Part shown: piece by piece, positions 49,953-59,001 of the stretch
How the letters are laid out: each line of letters begins with the position of its first letter
How positions within the stretch are numbered: position 1 is the first letter of the stretch
From: JAWKIJ01 sp041394325
GTDB lineage: Bacteria > Actinomycetota > Acidimicrobiia > Acidimicrobiales > Microtrichaceae
Direction: 5' to 3'
Length of the DNA: 64,000 nucleotides
Assembly: GCA_041394325.1 (NCBI GenBank)
Contig: JAWKIJ010000001.1
Location: 1,736,001 to 1,800,000 of the forward strand
Program-made: the position numbers and the translations under genes
Notes under the pieces: model-generated
Database searches by the model: none
Told to the model about the DNA's origin: nothing
What the model saw: only the letters and a program-made list of their open reading frames with translations

Positions 49953-51905
49953 GTGACGTCGATCGCCGACACGGTGACCCAGGTCGTGGCGGCAATGCCG
50001 CACGCGGCCGCCGTCGTCGACACCTCCGGCGTCCCCCAAGCGGTCAATGCCGGCTGGCCGATCGTCATCGACGACCTGATCGACATGATCGCCGCCGACG
50101 AGGCGGCGCCGCTGCGCGCGGCGATCACAGACGATCCCGGCGGCGCGTCGGACGACGGCGATGACGCCGACACACGGGGACACGACTCGCCCGAGCGGAC
50201 CGCCCAACCGGTTCCCGCCGTGGCGATGACCGTGTTGCTGCCGGCCGTCGAACGATCGCCGCGAGGCGAGGTAGTCGCCGGTGAGCGGATCGCCACCACC
50301 GTCCGGGTCGCCCGGTTGGCCGCCGATTCCCCGTTGCGGTTGGTCACCTGTGAGCCGCTGGGTGGACGTGACCTCGACGGTCCCGACCGGGTCGCTCCTC
50401 CCGCGCGCACCGCCCGTTCGGGCGAGCCCACGATCGACCTGACCGTGGACGGCGCCTCCGGTCGATCCGGCCGACCCTCTCGGGTGGAGCCTTCCGTCGG
50501 AGACCCGGTGGCCGGCAGAGCGGCAACGGCCCCGGCGTTGCCGGGTTCGTCGGGCCGGGCGATTCCCGGTCGACGGATGGGGCTGCCCGACGTCGCGTTG
50601 TTCACCGAGTTGCTCGCTCATTCGATGACCTTGTCGGAGCGTCACCGCTTCCTCCCGTCGGTACTCGCCGTGGGCTTCTCGGGCCTCGACGAGGTGGAGG
50701 AGCAGTTCGGACACGCGGCCCGGCGCGGAGTTGCGCAGGAGGCGATCTCCCGTTTGCGGAGTGGCCTGCGACCGGGCGACGTCATCGCCGTGACCGACGA
50801 TCCTGAGTCCCTGCTCGTCCTGCTCCCCGACATCGACGGCGAGTATCTCGCCGAGGCCGTCTCGCACCGCCTCGGCGCGGAGATCGGCCGACCGTACCGG
50901 GTGTTGTCCTCACGCCCGAAGATAGGTCTGCTGGTCGGTGTCGCCGTGTCCGGCGAGGACCGGGCTCCCCAGGCGGTCGTCGCGTCGGCCATCCGTGCGC
51001 TCGCCCAGGCTCGCGGACGGGTCGATGACCCGGTGTTCGGGGCGCGGGTCATGCTCGCCAACGACGGCGGTGTCGCAGAGTCCACCTCGGGCCGTCCCGA
51101 CCTCGACCTCGCCGATCTCCGCGACGACGAACTCGTGGCGTACTTCCAACCCATCGTCGACATGCACTCCGGTGCAGCGGTCGCCGCTGAGGCGTTGGCC
51201 CGTTGGCGGCATCCGCATTACGGCATGTTGTCGGCGGGCGAGTTCCTCAACCTTCCGGTCAACACCGAGTCGCTCAACCTCATCTGTGACCAGGCGTTGG
51301 TGCGTGCGGTCGAGTCATGGGCCGACGTCCGCGACGGGTTCGTGGGACCGCCCCCGAAGTTGTTCGTCAACCTCCGTCCGGACCAACTCCTCGGACGCGG
51401 TGCGATCGAGCGGATCTACCACTTGTTGGTCGCCAACGGGGTCAACCCGACCGACACGGTCGTCGAGGTCACGGAGGAAGCGGTGGTGGCCCGTTTCGAG
51501 GACATGGTCGAGGCGTTGCGTCATCTTCGCCGCCTGGGGATGAGGGTGGCGCTCGACGACTTCGGGAGTGGGCACTCCTCGCTCGGCCGATTGGCGTCGA
51601 TCCCACTCGACGTGTTGAAGATCGACAAGTCGCTGGTCAGCGGCTGCGATACCGACCACCGGGGACGGCAGGTGTTGTCGGCCGTGTCGATGATGTCGCG
51701 GGCCCTCGACCTGGATTGCGTCGTCGAGGGCATCGAGACTGCGGCGGAGGCGGCGATCGTCGGAGAACTCGGCTTCCGGTACGCCCAGGGCTATTACTAC
51801 GCGTGTCCCGACGCGCCGGAGCGGTTCGTCGACCTCACCACCGTGGCGGCCCAGAAGGTGCGTGCCGATCTCGCCGCGGCCTCCGCACGCGTCCACGGGT
51901 CCTGA
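49953..51905 (+). CDS. EAL-domain protein (cyclic di-GMP phosphodiesterase) with degenerate GGDEF-like region
   Basis: The 650-residue protein has an N-terminal sensory-like region (about 1-210, with a low-complexity proline and arginine linker). A GGDEF-like fold without the GGDEF loop follows (about 215-385). The EAL domain from residue 413 carries EALARWRHP, FVNLRPDQL, VEVTEEAVV, ALDDFGSGHSSLGRL, LDVLKIDKSLV, CVVEGIE and AQGYYY, so the catalytic EAL set looks complete. The degenerate GGDEF may bind GTP for regulation. GGAGG lies before the GTG at 49953. Confidence 0.85.
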   Translation: MTSIADTVTQVVAAMPHAAAVVDTSGVPQAVNAGWPIVIDDLIDMIAADEAAPLRAAITDDPGGASDDGDDADTRGHDSPERTAQPVPAVAMTVLLPAVERSPRGEVVAGERIATTVRVARLAADSPLRLVTCEPLGGRDLDGPDRVAPPARTARSGEPTIDLTVDGASGRSGRPSRVEPSVGDPVAGRAATAPALPGSSGRAIPGRRMGLPDVALFTELLAHSMTLSERHRFLPSVLAVGFSGLDEVEEQFGHAARRGVAQEAISRLRSGLRPGDVIAVTDDPESLLVLLPDIDGEYLAEAVSHRLGAEIGRPYRVLSSRPKIGLLVGVAVSGEDRAPQAVVASAIRALAQARGRVDDPVFGARVMLANDGGVAESTSGRPDLDLADLRDDELVAYFQPIVDMHSGAAVAAEALARWRHPHYGMLSAGEFLNLPVNTESLNLICDQALVRAVESWADVRDGFVGPPPKLFVNLRPDQLLGRGAIERIYHLLVANGVNPTDTVVEVTEEAVVARFEDMVEALRHLRRLGMRVALDDFGSGHSSLGRLASIPLDVLKIDKSLVSGCDTDHRGRQVLSAVSMMSRALDLDCVVEGIETAAEAAIVGELGFRYAQGYYYACPDAPERFVDLTTVAAQKVRADLAAASARVHGS

Positions 51906-51958
51906 ACGACCGCCACCGGGTCCGTGTAGCGAACTCTCCGATCCGGAGCGACGTCGAC

Positions 51959-53345
51959 TCAGGCCCGGACCCGCGACTCGGCGGGTATCGGCAGCGTGAC
52001 GACCACCTCCAACCCCCCGAGGACACCGTGGCCGTGCACCGAGACGTGCGCCCCCAGCGCGGTGGCGAGTTCGCGGACGATCGCCAGTCCGAGACCCAGT
52101 CGTTGGGTGTCGCCGCCGCGGTCGCCGCTGACATAGGGGTCGAAGAGTCGTGCCGCGTCGGCGTCGGCCACACCGTCACCGTCGTCGGCGACGCTCACCC
52201 AGGCATGGTCCTCCTCGCGGCGGCACGTCAGCGTCACGCGATGGCGCGTGGCGTACGGCATTGTCGAGGAGGTTGCCCAGCAACTGCCGGAGCCGCTCCG
52301 CGTCGCTCGTCACCTCCACCGGCCGGTCGGGGAGCGAGAGGTCGAGTGAGACCGAGCGATCGAGGGCGGCGGGACGCCCGCGGCAGTCGACTGGCGGCAC
52401 ACGGTGGAGAGGTCGACCCGCACCGCCTGCACGGTGAAGCCGTCGCGTCGGATGTTCGCAAGGTCCAACAGATCCCCGACCATGCGCTGCAGTCGTCGTG
52501 CCTCGGTCCCGATCACTTGGCCGTGTGCCGCGCGCCGCCGTGCCCGTCGACGATCGCCTCGGCGTAACCGCTGATGGAGGTGAGTGGAGTGCGGAGGTCG
52601 TGCGACACCGACTGGAGGAACCGGCGCTCGGTGTCGGCACCCGCCCGGAGCGCCGCCGCCATCGTGTTGATCGATGCGGCGAGGCTGACGAGCTCGTCCC
52701 CGGGGCTCCCCGTCACGGGGAGCGGTGGGGATGGCGTCCCGCCGCGATCTCCCCGGCCGCGGTCGATGCGGCGCGGACCGGTGCGGTGAGGCGACGCCCC
52801 AACCACACGGCGATCGCGGCCGCACCGGCCATCACGAGGGTCGCCGCCGCAATCAACCAACCGAACATCGCCCCGACCCCGTTGGTCACCGGTCGGAGGC
52901 CGACCACCAGCGCTCGCACGCGGCCTGCGGGTCCGAGCACCGGTGCGATCGCCCATGCTTCGCGGCGGCCTACCCCCGAGCGAACCCCCTCGCCCCGAAG
53001 TGCTGCCGGATCGATCGCGGCGACGACGTCGCGAATCCGCTCCGGGAGGTCGGCGTCGTCGTCGGGGCGCCCGTCCGCCCGGACGCGGACGACCTGGAGT
53101 TCGTCGAGGTCGACGAGCCGCGCCAGGGTGGCGAGGGCCGGCACCCGGTTCGCTCGGGTGGTCGATCGTGCCGCACGGGCCAGACCCTGTTCGTACAGGG
53201 TCGCCAACTCGACGGTCTGGCGGCGTACCTCCAGCAGCGTCGCGTTCCGCGCACGCCATTGGCCGATGAGGACCGTTCCGAGCCCCGCCAACAGCAGTGC
53301 CGCACCGGCGAGACCGACCATGGCCAGGATCAGACGTCGCGTCAT
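51959..53345 (-). pseudogene. Sensor histidine kinase, interrupted by several apparent frameshifts
   Basis: Read across frames, this is a complete kinase. It has an N-terminal membrane helix (LILAMVGLAGAALLLAG), an extracytoplasmic sensor, a second helix near 52850 and a HAMP-like region. A HisKA domain follows with SVSHDLRTPLTSISGYAE and ARRLQRMVGDLLDLANIRRDGF. The HATPase has LLGNLLDNAVRHA and DDGDGVAD, and LGLGLAIVRELA at the end. The frame changes near 52725, 52514, 52372 and 52265: three one-base losses and one two-base loss or one-base gain. Adding one base at each of the first three joins restores coherent sequence. It partners the response regulator upstream. Confidence 0.72.
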
Positions 53346-53400
53346 CGTGTTGGCCGTCCCCTCGTCCGGAGCGTCGTGCGGCTGACGGTCGTCACGGTGC

Positions 53401-54206
53401 TCAGTCGAGCCGGTAGCCGGTGCCGCGGACGGTGGTCAGGGTGAGTGCGCCCGCCAGCTTCCTGCGGAGCTGTGCGACGTGGACGTCGACGGTCCGCTCG
53501 TCGCCGTACCAGTCGTCACCCCATGCCCCGTCCAGGAGTTGTCGGCGGCTCAGTGCCAGGCCCCGCTGCAGCACGAGGTAGGCGAGCAGGTCGAACTCCC
53601 GGTGCGTCAAGACCAACACCTCGCCGTCGAGGGTCACCTCCCGGCGCCCACGGTCGAGCACGAGTCGGTCGTTGAGCACCTCGGCGCCGCTCGTCCTGTC
53701 GCCCGGCGCCCCCGTGCGGTCGCCGCCGGAGCGGTGCGCGCCGTCCCCGCGGGTATGGCCTCGGCGCGTCGGAGCACGGCGCGTACTCGGGCCACGAGCT
53801 CGCGCGGGCTGAACGGCTTGACGATGTAGTCGTCCGCGCCGAGCTCGAGGCCGAGGACCCTGTCGAACTCGTCGCCGCGGGCGGTGACCACGAGCACCGG
53901 TGCGCTCGAACGGGTACGGACCGCACGGAGGACGTCGGTCCCGTCCATGTCCGGAAGACCAAGGTCCAACACGACGGCCGACGGTGCGAACTCGTCGACC
54001 GATGCGATGCCGTGTGCCCCGGTCGCGGCACGTCGCACCGTGAACCCGGCGTCACCCAGGTACAGGCCGACCCGGTCCGCGATGTGATCGTCGTCCTCCA
54101 CCACCACGACCGTCCTGGCCCCCTCCCGGGCGGGCGACGGATCGGTCCCGAGGACGTCTCCACCGGCGTCGGTCGGGTCGTCGTTCAGCAGTGCTCGCCG
54201 ATCCAC
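53401..54206 (-). pseudogene. OmpR-family response regulator, interrupted by one apparent frameshift
   Basis: The receiver domain (VVVVEDDDHIADRVGLYLG, VVLDLGLPDMDGTDVL with the phospho-acceptor Asp, LVVTARGDEFD and GADDYIVKPFSPREL) is in one frame. The winged-helix Trans_reg_C domain (LTHREFDLLAYLVLQRG, DVHVAQLRRKLAGA, VRGTGYRLD) is in another. The join lies in the linker between about 53690 and 53770. It needs one missing base. It precedes the sensor kinase in the same orientation. Confidence 0.78.
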
Positions 54207-54595
54207 GTCCTCAGTCTGTCGGTCCGGGTCGCGATTCGCTCCTGCATCTCGCCGGCCTTGGTCATCCGCTCACCGATGCGCTTCGCCGCCACGGGGTGCT
54301 CGGTCGCCGCTGCGGCCGCTTGCTCCAGGAGCGCCATCCGGTCCTTCAGGAGTTGTGTGCGCCGGGTGGCGAGGTCTTCGATCTCGTCGCGGTGAGCGCA
54401 CACGAAGGCGGCGCGTGCACCCCGATGATCCGGCCCACCCCCAGGGGAGGACGACGAGGTCGTCGCCGTGGAAGGCGCCGTACTCGGCGGAGCGGTCGAG
54501 GTGGCCGCCCCCGCCGCGGCACCGACGCCGCCGACCAGCGTGGCGGCGATGCCGAGGGAGGCTATGACTTCTCGTGTCGTGTTCATGGCGTACAT
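54185..54595 (-). CDS. Exported small protein upstream of the two-component genes
   Basis: The 136-residue protein has a signal peptide (IASLGIAATLVGGVGAAAGA), a Thr/Ser/Pro-rich linker and a helical C-terminal domain with Cys in AAFVCAH and at the very end (IGEHC). This pattern suggests a periplasmic or wall-associated helical protein, possibly a stress sensor like CpxP, but the family is not recognised. An ATG at 54586 is an alternative start. It overlaps the start of the response regulator by 22 bases, so the three genes probably form one operon. Confidence 0.6.
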   Translation of the reverse strand: MYAMNTTREVIASLGIAATLVGGVGAAAGAATSTAPPSTAPSTATTSSSSPGGGPDHRGARAAFVCAHRDEIEDLATRRTQLLKDRMALLEQAAAAATEHPVAAKRIGERMTKAGEMQERIATRTDRLRTWIGEHC

Positions 54596-54687
54596 GGTCG
54601 GGCCGCCAGGTGACCGGCCTGTCATGGGATCGTGAGGGCGTCGCCAGGGGATGAGGAGGGCGTCGTCACCGTCCCGACCGCCGCCGA

Positions 54688-54693
54688 TAGCGT
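54688..54693 (+). promoter_or_regulatory. -10 element (TAGCGT) for hom
   Basis: TAGCGT is eight bases before the GTG at 54702. Confidence 0.45.
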
Positions 54694-54701
54694 GACCGGC
54701 C

Positions 54702-56069
54702 GTGACCGACGCGCCCGACCCGCCCCCGTTCGCATCCACTCCAAAGCCCGGCGTGATCCCGGGGATCCGGACCACCACCTCGCCGGTGACGGTGCGGATC
54801 GGCCTGTTGGGTTGTGGCAACGTCGGCGCCGCCCTCGCCGAACTGATCGACGACGGCGTCGACGAGATCGCCGCGCGAACAGGAGTACGACTCGAGATCG
54901 TCCGGGTGGCGGTCCGCTCGTTGTCCAAGGAGCGCGGGGTCGCCTTCGTCGACGGCGTCCTGACCACCGATGCCGCATCGGTCGCCTCCGATCCCGGGGT
55001 TGATCTCGTCGTCGAGGTGCTCGGCGGGATCGAACCGGCGCGCAGCTACATCGAGGCGGCGATCCAGTCGGGCAAACCCGTGGTCACCGCCAACAAGGAG
55101 TTGCTCGCGAACTGCGGACACGAATTGAGCGAGCTCGCAGAACGGGCGGGGGTCGACCTGCTGTTCGAGGCGGCGGTCGCCGGAGCGATCCCGCTCATCC
55201 GCCCGCTCCGGGAGTCCCTGGTGGGTGAGCGCATCTCCCGAGTGATGGGCATCGTCAACGGTACGACGAACTACATCCTGACGCAGATGTCGGTGCACGG
55301 GTCGAGCTATGCGGAGGCGCTGGCCGGGGCCCAGAGCCTCGGGTTCGCCGAGCGTGACCCCACCGCCGACGTGGAGGGGTACGACGCCGGAGCCAAGGCG
55401 GCGATCATCGCCACGATCGCGTTCGGCACGCTGGTGCTCGCCGGCGACGTCTATCACGAGGGCATCTCCTCGGTCACCGACCATGACATCGCGCACGCGG
55501 CGAAGATGGGTTACGTCGTCAAGCTGCTCGCGATCGCCGAGCGTTTCGACGACGGCACCGTCGCCGTACGCGTCCATCCCGCGATGCTGCCCGACACCCA
55601 TCCACTGGCCTCGGTGTCGGGCAGTTTCAATGCCGTGTTCGTCGAAGGTGCGTCGGTTGGCGAGTTGATGTTCTACGGACGCGGGGCGGGAGGGAAGCCC
55701 ACCGCTGCGGCGGTGCTGGGTGACGTGTTGGATGCGGCGCAGAACCTGGTGCGCGGTACGCACGCGTCCATCGGCTCGATCGGGCCGTCGAGGCTCCGGC
55801 CCGTGGACGAACTGGAGTCCGCCTTCTACGTGAACGTCGAAGTCACCGATCAGCCCGGCGTCCTCGCGGAGGTGGCCGGCGTGTTCGGCCGGCACGGTGT
55901 CTCGATCCGCTCGATGGAGCAGGTCGGTCTCGCCGACACGGCCCGGTTGGTGTTCATCACCCACGAGGCGACCGAGGCTTCGCTGCGGGCGACGCTGCGC
56001 GACCTCGGTTCCCTCACGGCGGTGCGAAGCGTCAACTCGGTGCTTCGGGTCATCGGAAACGAGGCCTGA
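54702..56069 (+). CDS. hom: Homoserine dehydrogenase with ACT domain
   Basis: The 455-residue enzyme has a Rossmann NAD(P) domain (IGLLGCGNVGAALAELI, VVTANKELLA), the catalytic domain (VMGIVNGTTNYIL, ERDPTADVEGYDAGAK, with the catalytic Lys region) and a C-terminal ACT regulatory domain (VEVTDQPGVLAEVAGVFGRHGVS). It reduces aspartate semialdehyde to homoserine and is usually inhibited by threonine through the ACT domain. The ATG of thrC overlaps the stop (TGATG). The start is a leaderless GTG. Confidence 0.95.
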   Translation: MTDAPDPPPFASTPKPGVIPGIRTTTSPVTVRIGLLGCGNVGAALAELIDDGVDEIAARTGVRLEIVRVAVRSLSKERGVAFVDGVLTTDAASVASDPGVDLVVEVLGGIEPARSYIEAAIQSGKPVVTANKELLANCGHELSELAERAGVDLLFEAAVAGAIPLIRPLRESLVGERISRVMGIVNGTTNYILTQMSVHGSSYAEALAGAQSLGFAERDPTADVEGYDAGAKAAIIATIAFGTLVLAGDVYHEGISSVTDHDIAHAAKMGYVVKLLAIAERFDDGTVAVRVHPAMLPDTHPLASVSGSFNAVFVEGASVGELMFYGRGAGGKPTAAAVLGDVLDAAQNLVRGTHASIGSIGPSRLRPVDELESAFYVNVEVTDQPGVLAEVAGVFGRHGVSIRSMEQVGLADTARLVFITHEATEASLRATLRDLGSLTAVRSVNSVLRVIGNEA

Positions 56070-57514
56070 TGCGCTATCTCTCCACCCGGTCCGCCGCCGC
56101 GGAGTTGCCGTTTGCGGACGTGTTGCTGGAGGGCCTCGCGACCGACGGCGGCCTGTACGTACCCGACCACTGGCCCTCGCTTCCCGAACGTGCCGTTCTG
56201 GCGACGGACTCCCCGGGGTCGGGTACATCGGTCGGTTATGTGGATACGGCCATCGAGGTCATGTGGCCCTTCGTCAGTGGCTCGATCGAACGGGGGCCGT
56301 TCGAGGCGATGGTCGCCGACGCCTACGCGACGTTCGAGCCGCCGTCGGGCACCGCCCCCGACGTCGTACCGGTACGTCGGCTCCACGACAACCTGTGGAT
56401 GGCCGAGCTCTTCTGGGGGCCCACGCTCGCCTTCAAGGACATCGCCCTCCAGCTCGTCGGTCGCCTCTTCGACTACGAGCTGTCCCGCCGCGGGACCCGC
56501 ACCACCATCGTCGGAGCGACCTCGGGCGACACGGGCTCGGCGGCGATCGAGGCGTGCAGGGACCGTCACAACCTCGACATCGTGATCCTCCACCCGGAGG
56601 GCCGGACCTCGGAGGTGCAGCGTCGACAGATGACCACGGTGCTGTCGCCGAACGTGCACAACGTGGCGGTGGCGGGAACCTTCGACGACTGTCAGGACCT
56701 GGTGAAGGCGCTGTTCGCCGACGAGGTCTTCCGGCGCGAGATGTCGCTCTCCGCGGTCAACTCGATCAACTGGGCACGGGTGATGGCCCAGATCGTCTAC
56801 TACGTGACCAGCGTGCGCGAGATCAACCGGCGCCTGGGCCGCGGCTCCGACGCTCCGGTCGACGTGTGCGTGCCGACGGGCAACTTCGGCAACATCTTCG
56901 CGGGGTACGGGGCGATGCGGATGGGGGTCCCGATCGGCCGGCTGGTCGTCGCCTCGAACAGCAACGACATCCTGACCCGCTTCTTCACGACCGGCACGAT
57001 GGACGTGCGTGAGGTGCATCCGACGCTGAGCCCGTCGATGGACATACAGGTGTCGTCCAACCTCGAACGGTTGCTCTTCGAGATGAACGGTCGTGACGGT
57101 GTGGCCGTCGCGGAGATGATGACCGAGTTCCGCAACGAGGGCCGGGTGTCGGTCGAGCTCGATTCGCTGACGTGGCTGGGGGAGCGCTTCGAGGCGGGAC
57201 GGATCGACGACGACGAGTGCCTGGCGGTGATGTCGCGGGTCCATGCCGACCTCGGTGTGACGGTCGATCCGCACACCGCCGTCGCGCTCGGGGTGGGCGA
57301 GCGGTTCGCAACCGATCCGACCGTTCCGCTGCTGTGCCTCGCGACGGCTCATCCGGCGAAGTTCCCCGACGCCGTCGCTGCGGCGACCGGGGTTCGTCCC
57401 CGGCTTCCGGGTCATCTCGCGGACCTGCTCGACCGGCCCGAGCGGTGCGATCACCTGCCCGTGGACGTCGAGGCCCTCAAGGTCTACGTGCGCGGTCACC
57501 GGAGCGCAGGGTGA
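56069..57514 (+). CDS. thrC: Threonine synthase
   Basis: The 481-residue PLP enzyme has the long N-terminal domain seen in the bacterial ThrC form (RYLSTRSAAAELPFADVLLEG). The PLP lysine is Lys123 in LAFKDIALQL, and the phosphate-binding TSGDTGSAAIEA, ATGVRPRLPGHLADL and NSINWARV segments are present. It converts O-phosphohomoserine to threonine. It is coupled to hom and followed 46 bases later by a mutase-like gene. Confidence 0.95.
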   Translation: MRYLSTRSAAAELPFADVLLEGLATDGGLYVPDHWPSLPERAVLATDSPGSGTSVGYVDTAIEVMWPFVSGSIERGPFEAMVADAYATFEPPSGTAPDVVPVRRLHDNLWMAELFWGPTLAFKDIALQLVGRLFDYELSRRGTRTTIVGATSGDTGSAAIEACRDRHNLDIVILHPEGRTSEVQRRQMTTVLSPNVHNVAVAGTFDDCQDLVKALFADEVFRREMSLSAVNSINWARVMAQIVYYVTSVREINRRLGRGSDAPVDVCVPTGNFGNIFAGYGAMRMGVPIGRLVVASNSNDILTRFFTTGTMDVREVHPTLSPSMDIQVSSNLERLLFEMNGRDGVAVAEMMTEFRNEGRVSVELDSLTWLGERFEAGRIDDDECLAVMSRVHADLGVTVDPHTAVALGVGERFATDPTVPLLCLATAHPAKFPDAVAAATGVRPRLPGHLADLLDRPERCDHLPVDVEALKVYVRGHRSAG

Positions 57515-57547
57515 GCGCCGGACCCACCCGGCCCGTCGTGCACTCCC

Positions 57548-57553
57548 TACGAT
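57548..57553 (+). promoter_or_regulatory. -10 element (TACGAT) for the mutase-like gene
   Basis: TACGAT is seven bases before the GTG at 57561, so the gene can also be transcribed on its own. Confidence 0.4.
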
Positions 57554-57560
57554 CGGGCCG

Positions 57561-58721
57561 GTGAAGTACGTCCTCTGCGTCCCCGACGGCTGTGCCGACG
57601 AGCCCTGCGACGACCTCGACGGTCGTACCCCGTTGGAGGCCGCGGACATGCCGGTGTTGTCGGCGCTCGCGAAGCGCTCCGAGATCGGTCGGGCGGCGGT
57701 CATACCCGAGGGTTTCGCACCGGGCAGTGACGTGGGCAACATGTCCATCCTCGGCTACGACCCGGCGGTGTTCCACACCGGCCGGGCGCCGATCGAGGCG
57801 GCGGCACTCGGCCTGCGGCTCCCCGACGACCGTCTGGCGTTCCGCACCAACCTCGTGACACTCGGCGCGGACGGCACCATGGTCGATTTCGCGGGTGGCC
57901 ACCCCCGCACCGAGGTCGCAGCCGAGGTGGTCGCTGCGCTCGACGCGGAACTGGGTGCCGGCGGGGACCTCGGGCTGGAGTTCCATCCCGGAGTGCAGTA
58001 CCGCCACATCATGGTCGCGCCGGCGGACTGGGCCGAAGCCGAGTGCACCCCTCCCCACGACCTCACCGGTCGTGACGCGGTCTGGCCGACCGGCCCGGCG
58101 GCGGCGGGGCTCCGTAGGGTCATGGACGCGAGCCGCCGGATCCTCGCTCGCTTCGACGGCGTCGCGGCGAACTCGGTCTGGCTGTGGGGTCAGGGCTTCC
58201 AACCCCGGATGACCCCGTTCGCGCAACGTCACGGCGTTCACGCCGGGATGGTGACGGCGGTCGACCTCGTCCGTGGCCTCGGCGTGCTCACCGGCATGGA
58301 CATCGTCGAGGTGCCGGGGGCCACCGGGTGGTACGACACCGATTACGAGGGCAAGCGTGACGCCGCCCTCGCCGGTCTCCGCGACGGGGCGGACCTCTTC
58401 GTCATCCACGTCGAAGCCACCGACGAGGCCGGTCACGCCGGTGACGCGACCGAGAAGGTGCGGGCACTGGAGAATTGGGATTCGCGCATCCTCGCGGGCC
58501 TCGTCGAGGGGATGGCGTCGATGGGGGAGTGGCGGATGCTGTTGATGCCCGACCATGCCACACCGTTGCGATTGCGGACCCACACGTCCGATCCGGTGCC
58601 CTATCTGCTCTTCGACTCGCGGGTCGACGCTGCGGGCGGCCTCTACACCGAGGCGGGGGCCGCGGCGGCTCCGGCGACGCCCGGCCACCAACTCATGGCG
58701 CGCCTGCTGGGCCGATCCTGA
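57561..58721 (+). CDS. Cofactor-independent phosphoglycerate-mutase-like protein, proposed homoserine kinase
   Basis: The 386-residue protein is of the alkaline-phosphatase-like aPGAM type. Metal ligands are in VPDGCAD (Asp9), the catalytic serine is Ser62 in GSDVGNMSILGYDP, and the C-terminal MPDHATPLRLRTHTSDPVPY block binds metal. A close branch is annotated as proposed homoserine kinase (TIGR02535) in genomes with no GHMP-type homoserine kinase. It follows hom and thrC here, where a thrB would be expected, and no GHMP kinase is in the window. It could therefore make O-phosphohomoserine, the ThrC substrate, but phosphoglycerate mutase activity is not excluded. Confidence 0.75.
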   Translation: MKYVLCVPDGCADEPCDDLDGRTPLEAADMPVLSALAKRSEIGRAAVIPEGFAPGSDVGNMSILGYDPAVFHTGRAPIEAAALGLRLPDDRLAFRTNLVTLGADGTMVDFAGGHPRTEVAAEVVAALDAELGAGGDLGLEFHPGVQYRHIMVAPADWAEAECTPPHDLTGRDAVWPTGPAAAGLRRVMDASRRILARFDGVAANSVWLWGQGFQPRMTPFAQRHGVHAGMVTAVDLVRGLGVLTGMDIVEVPGATGWYDTDYEGKRDAALAGLRDGADLFVIHVEATDEAGHAGDATEKVRALENWDSRILAGLVEGMASMGEWRMLLMPDHATPLRLRTHTSDPVPYLLFDSRVDAAGGLYTEAGAAAAPATPGHQLMARLLGRS

Positions 58722-58832
58722 CCCCTCCGATCACACGTCGCTGATCCGTCGCACCGCTCCTCGGTGACGCGACGACCCGGCGCCCACGGGTCGAATCCGG
58801 CAGGGAGGTCGGTTCGGGCGGCCGTGCGACGC

Positions 58833-59001
58833 TACGATGCCGCCAAGCGACGAGGTCCGGCGATCAGCCACCTCCAAACGGTCCCCCCGTACGGGTCGCC
58901 ATCCACGCGACGACCGCATCGCATCCACCGGCGATCATCCGGTGCGGATGCGCCGGGTCGTCGTGGCGCCGGTGGTCCCATCGCGACAGAGAGGCTTCAA
59001 C
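58833..59001 (+). promoter_or_regulatory. rho leader with two competing stem-loops
   Basis: TACGAT at 58833-58838 is a likely -10, giving a leader of about 160 bases before the rho ATG. In it, 58921-58931 pairs with 58939-58951 (about 11 bp, one bulge). Alternatively, 58924-58932 pairs perfectly with 58967-58975 (9 bp). The two are mutually exclusive, as in an attenuator or RNA switch. Rho genes in other bacteria are autoregulated in their leaders. Confidence 0.45.

Noticed and set aside
48771..50867. 698-codon open frame on the reverse strand
   Set aside because: It runs through menA in another frame and across the opposite strand of the EAL gene. It has low-complexity arginine-rich sequence and no family pattern.
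55850..57748. 632-codon open frame on the reverse strand
   Set aside because: It is the antisense shadow of hom, thrC and the mutase-like gene.
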